A DNA stretch of 37,747 bases from Eutrophocola sp964490145 (GCA_964490145.1 CAZBBS010000022.1:1-37747), one strand, 5' to 3'; counted from the first letter of the stretch, positions 7,834 through 16,721 are shown. The notes: generated from the sequence alone by a model not told the origin. Translations and numbers: made by a program.

Positions 7834-8592
7834 TTATTTTTCAGCATCGTATGTATGCCAGTTGTCATAGTCCGGCGGCGTGAGTCGTCCTTCCCACAGG
7901 CTCTTGTTGTTTTCCTCGCAGGAATATTCGATCAGTTCGAAATCCGCTTCCCGGGTGAAAATCCGTTTATTGCTCCAGGGACGGGAGTAGTACACAGGAT
8001 CATCAATAATCACTTCGTAATCCATGGTGTCCGCATCACGCAGCGACAGACGCTCAGTCACGGTCATCCGGTCACTGTGGGGGTGGCCGATGGTGTCAAG
8101 GCGGGTTTTACCATTGAATTTTGATGTGGTGATGACAAGTGTATCGCCCTCCCAGTCGGCCACAGAATGCCCAAACCAGGCGTCCGGCAGTCGTGCAGAA
8201 TGATCCTGCCCATCAAGGTTCACGACCTTGAACCAGGTGTTCTGTTCATACAGATAGCCAAAATGGGTTTCGGTCTGAATGAACTGGATAGGATCGGGTG
8301 AATTCATGGCGCGTGTCAGGCCGAAGGGCAGACACACACCGGTATAGTCACCTTCAGTGGGATTGTAGTTTTCAAAATTTCGCCGACCAGCGTCAGTGAA
8401 AGGCTCCTCTCCTGGTCCAATCTGGGAGCGGCCATTTCCCGCGGCCAGCATGTTTGACACGTAGGGTCTGGCCCATACACCGTTAAAGTCGGGTTTGCCC
8501 CAGGGCAACCTTGGGATGTCATCCTGAGCCAGAAGTGCGCTACTAAAATACAGGGCGGCAAGGGCCATGGAGAGTCTCGGTTTGTTGGTCAT
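7834..8592 (-). CDS. Secreted protein of unknown function sharing a domain with the 5279 gene
   Basis: A 252-residue secreted protein. The signal peptide is short (about residues 1-22, ending A-L-L-A-Q). The mature start has the I-P-R-L-P-W-G-K-P-D-F-N-G-V-W pattern found in a large family of uncharacterised secreted bacterial proteins. The C-terminal half has H-S-V-A-D-W-E-G-D-T-L-V-I-T-T-S-K-F and R-M-T-V-T-E-R-L-S-L, closely similar to the second half of the secreted protein at 5279-6301. The start is well supported by GAGGAG about eight bases before the ATG. No catalytic residues are recognisable. It is divergent from the secreted protein at 8909. Confidence 0.75.
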   Translation of the reverse strand: MTNKPRLSMALAALYFSSALLAQDDIPRLPWGKPDFNGVWARPYVSNMLAAGNGRSQIGPGEEPFTDAGRRNFENYNPTEGDYTGVCLPFGLTRAMNSPDPIQFIQTETHFGYLYEQNTWFKVVNLDGQDHSARLPDAWFGHSVADWEGDTLVITTSKFNGKTRLDTIGHPHSDRMTVTERLSLRDADTMDYEVIIDDPVYYSRPWSNKRIFTREADFELIEYSCEENNKSLWEGRLTPPDYDNWHTYDAEK

Positions 8593-8908
8593 ATCGGTCT
8601 CCTCGTCAATGCTGGCAGGAACATTCGGGGCGTGTGTCCTTTGTAGAAATCATTCTGGAATCTGCCTGAATAATCATGCTCATATTCCACTCGGGCTACA
8701 GGTGTCTTCAAATACCAACGTCAGATATTGCAAGATAATCATGCAATGAAAATGAATCCAGGATAAGAACGCATGCTGCCGGATCGGTCTTGCTGACAGA
8801 ACATGTCTACGCCTGTTTTTATCCAGATATTGGCGCTATGATCACTGATCTTTTACAACAACAAATCGGGGTTTGCCGTGCAGACCCGTCATCCGGGGGG
8901 ATGTTCAC
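8593..8908. other. 316-base divergent intergenic region
   Basis: This stretch separates the minus-strand gene starting at 8592 from the plus-strand gene starting at 8909. It holds GAGGAG near 8600 as the minus-strand ribosome site and a run of six Gs at 8895-8900 as a possible plus-strand site. A TATGAT at 8837-8842 could be a -10 element for the plus strand, but no convincing -35 lies 16-18 bases upstream. I see no RNA gene, repeat or terminator in it. Confidence 0.5.
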
Positions 8909-9583
8909 ATGAGGGTCACAAAGAATGTTTGCAAGGGGGTACTGTTGAGTGCAGTGCTGGCCACTGGAGGTGTCCTGGCAGCGGATGGTGGCCGCACGCC
9001 AGCGCCAAGGCCAGGGCTTTTCTGGGAAGAAAGCTGGACCATGGCAACACCTGGCGAACACCCGGTGACGCAGGCGGATGTCGTAAACCCATTTTTGCAG
9101 TTGAAAATATATGGCATGCATGGCGAAGAAGGTCTTCAGATTAATGGTGAAATCGGCAGTGATGCCAACCCGCCTCATACCTGGTCTGGTGTCTGTGGTT
9201 ATGGTTGTACTTTTGCGTTCGGGCACCGGGATCGCTATGCCGATCTTAGTGGCGCTGCCAGGATTAGTGTACAGACCAAGACTTCGGGTTTTCACAAGGT
9301 CAGGCCTTACATCAGGCTGGCGGATGGTACGACTCTGGTAGGAGACCTGGAAATTGTCCAGCCCTCCGACTTCCTGTTCACCGAGTTTCGTCCCAGCGAT
9401 GTCCGCTGGATGGCCTTTGATACAGAAACTGCCGTTACCCGTGGAGTATTGCTGAATGATGTGGACCTTGGTCGTGTAGACGAAATTGGTTTTACCGACC
9501 TGCAACCGGGTGCCGGGCATGGACAGGGTGGCTGGACCGATGTTGGTGCCATTCGGGTTTACGCCAACAGCGTCCCCCGTTAA
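8909..9583 (+). CDS. Secreted protein of unknown function preceding a quinoprotein
   Basis: A 224-residue secreted protein that I do not recognise. The ATG at 8909 is preferred over a GTG at 8873 because of the G-rich site nine bases upstream and because it begins a clean signal peptide (basic start, hydrophobic core, cleavage near V-L-A-A-D, about residue 25). The mature part is rich in beta-strand patterns: F-W-E-E-S-W near 38, L-Q-L-K-I-Y-G, I-S-V-Q-T-K-T-S-G-F-H-K-V-R-P-Y-I-R-L-A-D-G-T-T-L, and a C-terminal G-R-V-D-E-I-G-F-T-D-L-Q-P-G. This resembles a jelly-roll, carbohydrate-binding-module-like sandwich. It ends only 36 bases before the PQQ protein gene and is probably translated with it, which suggests a partner or substrate-binding role. 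Confidence 0.7.
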   Translation: MRVTKNVCKGVLLSAVLATGGVLAADGGRTPAPRPGLFWEESWTMATPGEHPVTQADVVNPFLQLKIYGMHGEEGLQINGEIGSDANPPHTWSGVCGYGCTFAFGHRDRYADLSGAARISVQTKTSGFHKVRPYIRLADGTTLVGDLEIVQPSDFLFTEFRPSDVRWMAFDTETAVTRGVLLNDVDLGRVDEIGFTDLQPGAGHGQGGWTDVGAIRVYANSVPR

Positions 9584-9607
9584 ACCGTGTTACAGAAGTC
9601 GTTATTC

Positions 9608-9612
9608 AGGAG
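9608..9612 (+). promoter_or_regulatory. Ribosome binding site deciding the start of the quinoprotein
   Basis: AGGAG lies seven bases before the GTG at 9620. The frame stays open to another GTG at 9587, but that codon has no ribosome site and the extra 11 residues do not fit a signal peptide. Confidence 0.6.
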
Positions 9613-9619
9613 TAAGGTC

Positions 9620-11437
9620 GTGACAAGAATTTCATTGATTGGTTTATGTCTGTTGGTCGTATCCGGATTTCATCAGGTCAGTGCACAGGATGGAGAAGCG
9701 CTCTATAACGCCCGGTGTGCGGCCTGTCATGAGTCCCCGGATCCTGAGGCCAATGCCCATGCGCCTTCTCGTGCTGACATGGCACGCTTTACACCGAATT
9801 CCGTGTATGCCGCCTTGAATGAAGGTCTCATGACAACCATGGCTGCCGGGTTGTCAGATTCTGACAAGCAGGCCATCGCCGCTTTTCTGACGGGCAGGGA
9901 AGTGGAAGACCTGCAACTGACCATTACCGACAATCTCTGCCCGGTGAACCCGCCCATGCAGAATCCCGCACTCAGCCCGTCCTGGAACGGCTGGGGACCG
10001 GATAATCGTAATGGTCGTTTTGCTGCTAATGGCGGTATTTCTGCTGCGGATATTCCGGGTCTGAAGCTCAAATGGGCCTATGGTCTGCCGGGCGAAGGGC
10101 AGGCGCGCAGTCAGCCTGCGATTATTGATGGCCGGGTTTTTGTCGGCAGCAGTGCCGGGGCACTTTACTCCCTGGATGCTGAAAGCGGTTGTACCTACTG
10201 GAGCTATCTGCCGCGCAGTGGCATACGCAGTGCCTTGTCAGTAGGGCCTTACCGCTTTGCTGATGGCAGTGATGGCTATGCGGTCTATTTTGTCGATATC
10301 CGGGCCAATGCCTATGCCGTCAATGCGCAAAACGGTCAGGTGCTGTGGGTGCGCAAGGTGGATGATCATCCGAATGTGAGGGGCACAGGTGCTGTAACAC
10401 TGCATGATGGCGTACTTTATGTGCCGATGACCGGTGTGGGTGAAGAGTCGACCGCGTCCAATCCGGATTATCCCTGCTGCACGTTTCGGGGCAGTGTTAC
10501 GGCATTCAATGCCGGGAACGGCGATGTTATCTGGAAATCCTACATGGTTCCTGAACCCTTGCCCCGCGGCGTGAGCAGCAACGGTGTCATGCTGTACGGA
10601 CCCGCCGGCGTGGGTATCTGGAGTGCGCCAACCATCGATGATGATCGCGGTCTGATTTATGTCGCCACCGGCAATGCTTACGCTGAACCGGCACCGGAAA
10701 CGGCTGATGCCGTTGTTGCCATACGCATGAGTGACGGACAGATCGTCTGGTCAACCCAGTTGACGCCTCGTGATGCCTGGATAGGCGGCTGCAATGATGG
10801 GGACAACCCCAATTGCCCGGAAGACATGGGGCCGGATTTCGACTTTTCCGCCTCCCCCATCCTCACGACCACGCCATCCGGTCGCCAGTTGATCATGGTG
10901 CCGCAGAAATCCGGTTTCGCCTATGCGCTGGATCCCAATAATGGTGGCGAACAGGTGTGGCAGTATCGTGCAGGACCGGGTAGTCCCGTGGGCGGCGTCT
11001 GGGGTTCAGCCGTTGCCGACGGTCTGGCCTATGTCGCCGTGGGTGGCTATATCTTTACCGAAGGGGGCGGCATTCACGCGGTGGATCTGGAGACGGGGGA
11101 GCGTGTCTGGTACACCCCGCCGCAGGACCTGTTATGCACCAAAGGCCCGGGATGCAGTGCCACACAGTCTGCTGCCGTGACGGCAGTGCCGGGAGCGGTA
11201 TTTTCCGGAGCGGCAGACGGCGGGATGCGTGCCTACGATGCCCGGACCGGGGATGTGATCTGGGTATTCAATGCCAATCGCAGTTTCGATACGGTCAATG
11301 GCGTTGAAGCCAACGGTGCCTCGTTTGACGGCCCCGGGCCGGTTGTTGCCGGAGGCACACTCTATATGCTGTCAGGCAGTGCCGGATTTGTGGGCAGGCC
11401 AGGTAATGTGCTGCTGGCCTTTACTGTAGACGATTAG
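9620..11437 (+). CDS. PQQ-dependent dehydrogenase with N-terminal cytochrome c, polyvinyl-alcohol-dehydrogenase-like
   Basis: A 605-residue periplasmic protein. A signal peptide (about 1-23) is followed by a cytochrome c domain with CAACH at 33-37. The rest is a PQQ eight-bladed propeller with repeated A-x-D/N-x-x-x-G-x-x-x-W blades (L-Y-S-L-D-A-E-S-G-C-T-Y-W, A-Y-A-V-N-A-Q-N-G-Q-V-L-W, A-Y-D-A-R-T-G-D-V-I-W). A vicinal Cys-Cys in Y-P-C-C-T-F and the M-G-P-D-F-D-F-S-A-S-P stretch match the polyvinyl-alcohol dehydrogenase (cytochrome) group, EC 1.1.2.6. That group oxidises secondary alcohols and passes electrons to the haem. The real substrate is unknown, because this family is much broader than the enzyme that named it. 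It follows the unknown secreted gene and ends convergent with a PspB-like gene. Confidence 0.85.
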   Translation: MTRISLIGLCLLVVSGFHQVSAQDGEALYNARCAACHESPDPEANAHAPSRADMARFTPNSVYAALNEGLMTTMAAGLSDSDKQAIAAFLTGREVEDLQLTITDNLCPVNPPMQNPALSPSWNGWGPDNRNGRFAANGGISAADIPGLKLKWAYGLPGEGQARSQPAIIDGRVFVGSSAGALYSLDAESGCTYWSYLPRSGIRSALSVGPYRFADGSDGYAVYFVDIRANAYAVNAQNGQVLWVRKVDDHPNVRGTGAVTLHDGVLYVPMTGVGEESTASNPDYPCCTFRGSVTAFNAGNGDVIWKSYMVPEPLPRGVSSNGVMLYGPAGVGIWSAPTIDDDRGLIYVATGNAYAEPAPETADAVVAIRMSDGQIVWSTQLTPRDAWIGGCNDGDNPNCPEDMGPDFDFSASPILTTTPSGRQLIMVPQKSGFAYALDPNNGGEQVWQYRAGPGSPVGGVWGSAVADGLAYVAVGGYIFTEGGGIHAVDLETGERVWYTPPQDLLCTKGPGCSATQSAAVTAVPGAVFSGAADGGMRAYDARTGDVIWVFNANRSFDTVNGVEANGASFDGPGPVVAGGTLYMLSGSAGFVGRPGNVLLAFTVDD

Positions 11438-11449
11438 CAAGTCTGCGGC

Positions 11450-11472
11450 AGCCTGAATCAGGTGTTCAGGCT
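11450..11472. terminator. Hairpin between convergent genes, weak terminator candidate
   Basis: A perfect 8-base-pair stem (11450-11457 AGCCTGAA with 11465-11472 TTCAGGCT) with a seven-base loop overlaps the stop of the minus-strand gene. Neither strand has a T-run after it, so an intrinsic terminator is doubtful; it may instead act as an RNA end-stabilising hairpin. Confidence 0.35.
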
Positions 11473-11766
11473 GTCAATGTCATCGGCCAGTTTTCGGGCC
11501 TTGGCCTGGTTGTGCTGGTCGGTGACTATCCTTTCCAGAACCTCGATGCGTTCTTTCAGTTCGGTCATGTCCTGGTCTCTTTCTGCCATGGCCTTGTCGG
11601 ACAATTTCTGAAACAAGGGCGGGACGCCGTGCTGGTTTTTACCCCAGTATTGTCGGCCCTCATAAAAGGCTTTCATGCCGCCTGAGATTCCCATGGAAAT
11701 ACTTCTAAGCATGAAAACCACGCCAATCAGAAAGATGATGGAAAACCAGAATTCGTTGTCGTTCAT
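11458..11766 (-). CDS. Small membrane/coiled-coil protein, PspB-like
   Basis: A 102-residue protein with one N-terminal transmembrane helix (about residues 6-25) and a C-terminal coiled coil (about 60-98) ending in E-L-K-E-R-I-E-V-L-E-R-I-V-T-D-Q-H. This layout and the L-E-R-I motif resemble phage-shock protein B, a small inner-membrane regulator, but no pspA or pspC is nearby and the middle part (G-M-K-A-F-Y-E-G-R-Q-Y-W-G) is different. AAGGAG about eight bases before the ATG supports the start. It is a paralogue of the next gene upstream on the same strand, sharing the R-I-x-V-L-E-R-I-V-T-D-x-H core. Function unknown; membrane stress sensing is a guess from the resemblance. Confidence 0.72.
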   Translation of the reverse strand: MNDNEFWFSIIFLIGVVFMLRSISMGISGGMKAFYEGRQYWGKNQHGVPPLFQKLSDKAMAERDQDMTELKERIEVLERIVTDQHNQAKARKLADDIDSLNT

Positions 11767-11809
11767 CGCGTTACTCCTTGTCGGTCAACCCATAGGGGGC
11801 AGATTGCCT

Positions 11810-12115
11810 TCATGCCTGTTTCAGGTTGTTAACCTGTTCATTCAGTAAGTCAGTTTTATGGTTATCCGTCACGATGCGTTCCAGAACACGAATCCTGTCT
11901 TCCAGTTGGTCTATCTTGTCTTCAGCTGCTTCCAGGGCATCTTCATACGCATCAAGTGCTTTTTCCATGTCCTCACGCTCTCGGGTATGACGTTTGTGGA
12001 AATCATCAAAGACACGATGGACGCGCTTGCTGTGGTGGGGCTTGAAGGCCCAGGCAATGACAAAAACCAATGTGATGATCTGCCAGAATTCCAATCCCCA
12101 GGGTCCGTATCCCAT
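11810..12115 (-). CDS. Small membrane/coiled-coil protein, PspB-like paralogue
   Basis: A 101-residue protein with one transmembrane helix (about residues 8-24, G-L-E-F-W-Q-I-I-T-L-V-F-V-I-A-W), a basic histidine-rich loop (K-P-H-H-S-K-R-V-H-R-V) and a long acidic coiled coil (about 45-97). The C-terminal L-E-D-R-I-R-V-L-E-R-I-V-T-D-N-H matches the neighbouring paralogue. The ATG at 12115 is chosen over the longer open frame to 12331 because AAGGAG lies eight bases upstream and because the extra 72 residues have no protein-like pattern. It is 43 bases upstream of its paralogue and surely in the same operon. Function unknown. Confidence 0.72.
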   Translation of the reverse strand: MGYGPWGLEFWQIITLVFVIAWAFKPHHSKRVHRVFDDFHKRHTREREDMEKALDAYEDALEAAEDKIDQLEDRIRVLERIVTDNHKTDLLNEQVNNLKQA

Positions 12116-12330
12116 GTTTTGCTCCTTCTTGTCATTATTGAATTTATCCCCTGGCAGGTGAATTACCAGGATGTTGCAAGAAGGTTTTGCAGTATCTGTG
12201 CCAAATATTATCGGCTTGATAAATTCAATAAAATCAATGTGATGCGAAGGGAGTGCGGATATGCCACAACTGGGGGGATAACAGGATTTCCTATTTGTTG
12301 GTGAAATTGACCACTCAGTATCAAGTGCCA

Positions 12331-14319
12331 TTAACCCCTGAGCAGATAATTCTCTCCGAGATCGAGCTGGTCCATGAGCCCGCGCAGGATAATGACATCA
12401 CCACTCTGAAGCGCCAGGCCGGGGTTGTCGACAGCAGACATCACCAGAGAGTCCCGATGGATTTCCAGAATGGTCAGTTCCATGGGCAGGGTCAGATCCT
12501 GCACCTGCTTACCACAGGCAAAGGCCTTCGGCGGCAGGCGTACGGCATGTATGATCGGTGAAATGTTATTTTCCTTGGCCAGGAAGCCAAGGCGTTCACC
12601 ATGATAGAACCCCTGAAGCATCTTGTAGCGGTCACGGCGGGCCTTATCAATAATGCTGTGGATCATGCGGGTGGGATAATCCACCATCAGGAGCAGATGG
12701 GACAACAGGGTCAGGCTCGCCTCATGGGTTTCCGGGACGACTTCGGAGGCTCCGGCATTGATGAGGCGGTCCAGATTGCTGTCATCACGGGTGCGAACCA
12801 GGACCGGTACTGTTGGATTGATTTCCCGGACATGATGGAGGATTTTTTCGGTAAGGTCGGCATTGGCAAAGGAGATGACCACAATGCTGGCATCGGCGGC
12901 ACCTGCAGCCTTGAGGATATCCAGGCGGCTGCTGTCCCCGTAAAAGATCGGTTCAGCAGCAGCGCTGGCTTCCCGGATTCTGACATCATCGGTTTCCAGG
13001 GCAATGTAGTCGATATTCAACGGGCGCAGGAAGCGGGCAATGGTCTGACCGACACGGCCAAAACCGAGAATCAGAATGTGATTCTTGTGCTCCCGATCAA
13101 GGACCAAAGTCTGTTCCTCCGCCTTTTCCAGCGCCTTGCGGGAAATACGTAGAAAGGCGGTGTCCACCAGACGTGGTCCATGGCGAATCGCAAGCGGGGT
13201 GAGCAGCATGCTGACGATCACGATGGTGATCATGTTGGAGGCCATGGTTTCGTCTATCAGGGCGTTTCTGGCTGCCAGGGCGAGCAGGGCAAACAGGAAT
13301 TCACTGCCCTGGGCCAGGGACATGCCGGCGGGTACGGCTGAACGCCAGGATTCACCGAGAAATTTGACCACACCGGTAATCAGGAGTGCTTTACTGATTA
13401 CCAGCAGAAGGCCGGTTAACAGCAGGAAAGGCCAAATCCTGGCCAGCAGGCTGAGATCAACCAGCATGCCGATGGTGATGAAAAACAGACCCAGCAGCAG
13501 GTCACGGAAGGGCCGGATATCGGCCTCAAGCTGGTGACGGAAGCGGGTATCCCCGAGCATCATGCCTGCCAGGAAGGCGCCCAGTTCCATACTCAGGCCG
13601 ATGCTGGAGGTAAGCGTTGCCGAAAGCAGGACTATGACGAGGGCACTTAACACCAGTAGCTGATCAGATTTCTGGGTGGCAATTTCCCGGAGCAGGCGAG
13701 GGAGCAGGTAACGGCCTGCCACGAAGAAAGCGGCCAGCAGCAAAACACCTTCCCCGACGGTAATCAGTACAGTGCCCAGTGAATAACCGCCAGCAGCATT
13801 ACTGGCCAGTGGGACGGCAATCAGCAGGGAGACAGCCACCAGGTCCTGGAACAGCAGAATCCCTATGGCAATCTCGCCGTGCCGGGTTTTCAGAAAACCC
13901 AGGGTACTCAGCTCCCCGGAGACAATGGCAGTGGAGGACAGGGACAGACCGGCCGCGAGGATAAGCGCCACCTGCCAGGTCAGGTCAAACAGGGACAGGA
14001 TGGCAAAAAAGAACAGGGCGCAGGATATGACCTGGACACTGCCCAGTTTGAACACCGTCTGGCGCAGGGCGATCATGCGGGGCAGTGAGAACTCCAGGCC
14101 CAGGATGAAGAGCAGAAAGGTCAGTCCCAGTTCTGCAATGGCGGTCAGTTCTTCCGGGTCCTCGATTACGCCAAGACCGGTTGGGCCAAAAAGGGCGCCG
14201 GTGATGACAAAGGCCAGCAAAGACGAAATTCTGAATCGGTAAAACAGGGTAATCAGGATGCTGGATGTTCCCAGCAGCAGAAGAACCGAGGTCAGAATTG
14301 AAGAGTAACCGTCATGCAA
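12331..14319 (-). CDS. CPA2-family monovalent cation:proton antiporter, KefB-type with TrkA domains
   Basis: A 662-residue inner-membrane protein. Residues 1-385 form a Na+/H+ exchanger domain with about 12-13 hydrophobic helices, including the F-Q-D-L motif (157-160) that carries the transport aspartate of CPA2 proteins. Residues 412-530 form a Rossmann TrkA-N/RCK domain with G-F-G-R-V-G at 419-424 for nucleotide binding. Residues about 570-655 form a TrkA-C domain. The architecture matches KefB/KefC/YbaL potassium or sodium exporters; the ion is not decided by sequence. The open frame begins with TTG at 14319 and no good ribosome site, so the exact start is uncertain, but it fits the family's N-terminus. 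The divergent oadGAB Na+ pump suggests a shared ion-homeostasis theme. Confidence 0.92.
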   Translation of the reverse strand: MHDGYSSILTSVLLLLGTSSILITLFYRFRISSLLAFVITGALFGPTGLGVIEDPEELTAIAELGLTFLLFILGLEFSLPRMIALRQTVFKLGSVQVISCALFFFAILSLFDLTWQVALILAAGLSLSSTAIVSGELSTLGFLKTRHGEIAIGILLFQDLVAVSLLIAVPLASNAAGGYSLGTVLITVGEGVLLLAAFFVAGRYLLPRLLREIATQKSDQLLVLSALVIVLLSATLTSSIGLSMELGAFLAGMMLGDTRFRHQLEADIRPFRDLLLGLFFITIGMLVDLSLLARIWPFLLLTGLLLVISKALLITGVVKFLGESWRSAVPAGMSLAQGSEFLFALLALAARNALIDETMASNMITIVIVSMLLTPLAIRHGPRLVDTAFLRISRKALEKAEEQTLVLDREHKNHILILGFGRVGQTIARFLRPLNIDYIALETDDVRIREASAAAEPIFYGDSSRLDILKAAGAADASIVVISFANADLTEKILHHVREINPTVPVLVRTRDDSNLDRLINAGASEVVPETHEASLTLLSHLLLMVDYPTRMIHSIIDKARRDRYKMLQGFYHGERLGFLAKENNISPIIHAVRLPPKAFACGKQVQDLTLPMELTILEIHRDSLVMSAVDNPGLALQSGDVIILRGLMDQLDLGENYLLRG

Positions 14320-14564
14320 GGTGATACAGCCCGCTCTTGATGAGCATAGAATTGGTTTAAAAAGCTTAATTTACCCTATCTTCTCCCTTTCTGCCCGGGC
14401 AACTGGGGGAATTCCCTCATTGTGAAGGAAAAGTTAAAGTCTTTTAAGGTTTCTCCTTGAACCTGCTGTTTACATGGAAAAAAATCACCAATTCCTGTAG
14501 AGTGCGCATACTGGAATTTCTGCCGAAATCCCGGTGATTTGAATTTTTAAAAAGGTATGTTTGA

Positions 14565-14804
14565 GTGAATTCCGGATCGTTAATATCAGAAGGCATAAAT
14601 CTGATGTTACTGGGCATGGGCACAGTATTCGTGTTCCTTGCCCTACTGGTGGTGGTGACGACTATCATGTCCACCCTGGTAGAAAAATATGGCCCTGTTC
14701 AACCCGCAGGTCCAAAACATCCCGGAGCAACAGGAGAGCTTGACGAAGCCACCCTGTTCGCTGTCATCAGCGCCGCCATACACGCGCATCGCTCCAAACC
14801 ATAA
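14565..14804 (+). CDS. oadG: Oxaloacetate decarboxylase gamma subunit
   Basis: A 79-residue small membrane protein with one transmembrane helix (about residues 9-31, L-M-L-L-G-M-G-T-V-F-V-F-L) and the C-terminal A-V-I-S-A-A-I-H-A-H-R segment typical of OadG. OadG holds the alpha and beta subunits together and carries a Zn2+-binding C-terminus in known enzymes. The start is a GTG at 14565 with AAGG about nine bases upstream. The gene opens the oadG-oadA-oadB cluster, the usual order in gammaproteobacteria, with 108 bases before oadA. The 245-base upstream region, divergent from the antiporter, should hold the promoter, but I could not fix one. Confidence 0.88.
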   Translation: MNSGSLISEGINLMLLGMGTVFVFLALLVVVTTIMSTLVEKYGPVQPAGPKHPGATGELDEATLFAVISAAIHAHRSKP

Positions 14805-14912
14805 AAAAACAGCATCTAACTCGCTGTACCAACAAGTCACCGGGCAAGGCTTTCAAGCTGATCGTCAGTCTGTCGTAACACAGGGCAGACAACAAAATTT
14901 TGGGTTACTCCG

Positions 14913-16721
14913 ATGATAGAAAATAGAACACCTGTAGGTATTACCGAACTCGTCCTGCGAGACGCTCACCAATCCCTCCTGGCTACCCGTATGCGCCTGG
15001 AAGACATGCTGCCGATTGCAGACAAGCTCGACAAGGTTGGCTACTGGTCCGTGGAGACCTGGGGCGGGGCCACCTTTGATGCATGTATCCGCTACCTTGG
15101 TGAGGATCCCTGGTACCGTATCCGCGAATTGAAGAAGGCAATCCCCAATACCCGCCACCAGATGCTATTCCGGGCCCAGAACATTCTGGGATACCGGCAT
15201 TATGCCGATGACGTGGTGGAGAAATTCTGTGAACGTGCCCATACCAATGGTGTGGATGTGTTCCGGGTGTTCGATGCCATGAACGATCCCCGCAACATGG
15301 AAACCGCCATCAAAGGCGTCAAGAAAGTGGGTGGGCATGCCCAGGGTACCTTGTCCTATACGGTCAGTCCTGTTCATACCCTGGACACCTGGCTGACCCT
15401 GGCCCAGCAGCTCAAGGATATGGGCTCCGACACAATTTGTATCAAGGATATGGCGGGGCTTCTGAAACCTTACGTGGTCTATGAACTGGTCAAACGTCTG
15501 AAAGCGGAAGTGGGTCTGCCGGTGCACATACAAAGCCATGCCACCACTGGTCTGGCGACACCAACCCTCATGAAAGCCATAGAAGCAGGCATCGACAATG
15601 TCGATACTGCCATCTCTTCCATGAGCATGACCTACGGTCATCCGGCAACGGAAACCATCAATGCCATCTTTGAAGGACTGCCGGGTGATCCTGGGCTGGA
15701 CCTGAACTTGCTGGCGGAAATCGCGGAATATTTCCGTGGCGTGCGCAAGAAGTACGCCAAATTCGAAGGCGCCCTGAAAGGGGTGGACGCCCGCATCCTG
15801 GTTGCACAGGTGCCGGGGGGCATGCTGACCAACATGGAAAGCCAGTTGAAGGAACAGAATGCTTCAGATCGTCTTGGTGAAGTGCTCGAAGAAATTCCCC
15901 GCGTGCGTGAAGACCTGGGCAATATTGCCCTGGTGACACCGACTTCCCAGATCGTGGGTACCCAGGCCGTGATCAACGTCCTGTCCGGTGAACGTTACAA
16001 GAACATCACCAAGGAAACAGCAGGTATCCTGAAAGGGGAATACGGCGCCACTGCAACACCCGTAAACAAAGAGCTTCAGGCCCGTGTACTGGATGGTGCT
16101 GCCCCCATTACCTGTCGCCCGGCAGATCTGCTGGAGCCGGAACTGGAAACGCTGACGGCTGAACTCAGACAAAAAGCCAAAGAAGAGGGCTTTAAACTGG
16201 AAAGTGGGGAGCAGGAAATCGATGACGTGCTTACGTATGCACTGTTTCCTCAGATAGGGCTGAAATTCCTAAAAAACCGCGGCAATCCCGATGCCTTTGA
16301 ACCGGCACCTACCGGCCAGGAAACTGTTACGGCAGCGGCTCCAGCCCCGGCCAAGGCAGGCGAAGCGTCTGTTTACTCTGTCAGCGTCAATGGCCAGACC
16401 TATGTGGTTCAGGTGGCTGAAGGCGGCGATGTCAGCAACATTCAACCTGTTGCCCAGGCCGCACCTGCGCCGTCAGCGGCTGCTCCAGCAGCATCTGCGG
16501 GCAAACAGGGTGAGCCGTTACTGGCTCCACTGGCAGGCAATATTTTCCAGGTAGGCGTCAGCGTGGGCCAGTCAGTCGCTGAAGGCGAGGTACTGATTAT
16601 TCTGGAAGCCATGAAAATGGAAACGGAAGTCAGGGCGCCCAAGTCCGGCATCATCAAAAGCATCAAGGTCGCCGAAGGCAATGCCGTTGCCGTTGGCGAT
16701 GAGCTGCTGACTATCGCCTGA
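14913..16721 (+). CDS. oadA: Oxaloacetate decarboxylase alpha subunit (biotin carrier and carboxyltransferase)
   Basis: A 602-residue cytoplasmic subunit. The HMGL-like carboxyltransferase TIM barrel comes first, with metal-site residues Asp17 (L-R-D-A-H-Q), His205 and His209 (H-I-Q-S-H) and the carboxylation lysine Lys178 (C-I-K-D-M-A-G). The conserved PYC/OADA domain follows, to about residue 460. An Ala/Pro-rich flexible linker (about 468-525) leads to a biotinyl domain with E-A-M-K-M-E-T, biotin lysine Lys568. It transfers the carboxyl group of oxaloacetate to biotin, forming pyruvate; the beta subunit then releases CO2 and pumps Na+. Length and domain order are as usual for the family. 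Confidence 0.96.
   Translation: MIENRTPVGITELVLRDAHQSLLATRMRLEDMLPIADKLDKVGYWSVETWGGATFDACIRYLGEDPWYRIRELKKAIPNTRHQMLFRAQNILGYRHYADDVVEKFCERAHTNGVDVFRVFDAMNDPRNMETAIKGVKKVGGHAQGTLSYTVSPVHTLDTWLTLAQQLKDMGSDTICIKDMAGLLKPYVVYELVKRLKAEVGLPVHIQSHATTGLATPTLMKAIEAGIDNVDTAISSMSMTYGHPATETINAIFEGLPGDPGLDLNLLAEIAEYFRGVRKKYAKFEGALKGVDARILVAQVPGGMLTNMESQLKEQNASDRLGEVLEEIPRVREDLGNIALVTPTSQIVGTQAVINVLSGERYKNITKETAGILKGEYGATATPVNKELQARVLDGAAPITCRPADLLEPELETLTAELRQKAKEEGFKLESGEQEIDDVLTYALFPQIGLKFLKNRGNPDAFEPAPTGQETVTAAAPAPAKAGEASVYSVSVNGQTYVVQVAEGGDVSNIQPVAQAAPAPSAAAPAASAGKQGEPLLAPLAGNIFQVGVSVGQSVAEGEVLIILEAMKMETEVRAPKSGIIKSIKVAEGNAVAVGDELLTIA

Noticed and set aside
12116..12331. N-terminal extension of the PspB-like gene to 12331
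   Set aside because: AAGGAG fits the ATG at 12115, and the 72 extra residues have no conserved or structural pattern.
14443..14560. Search for a sigma-70 promoter before oadG, with TTTACA near 14470
   Set aside because: No -10 element lies 16-18 bases after it, so no promoter is claimed.
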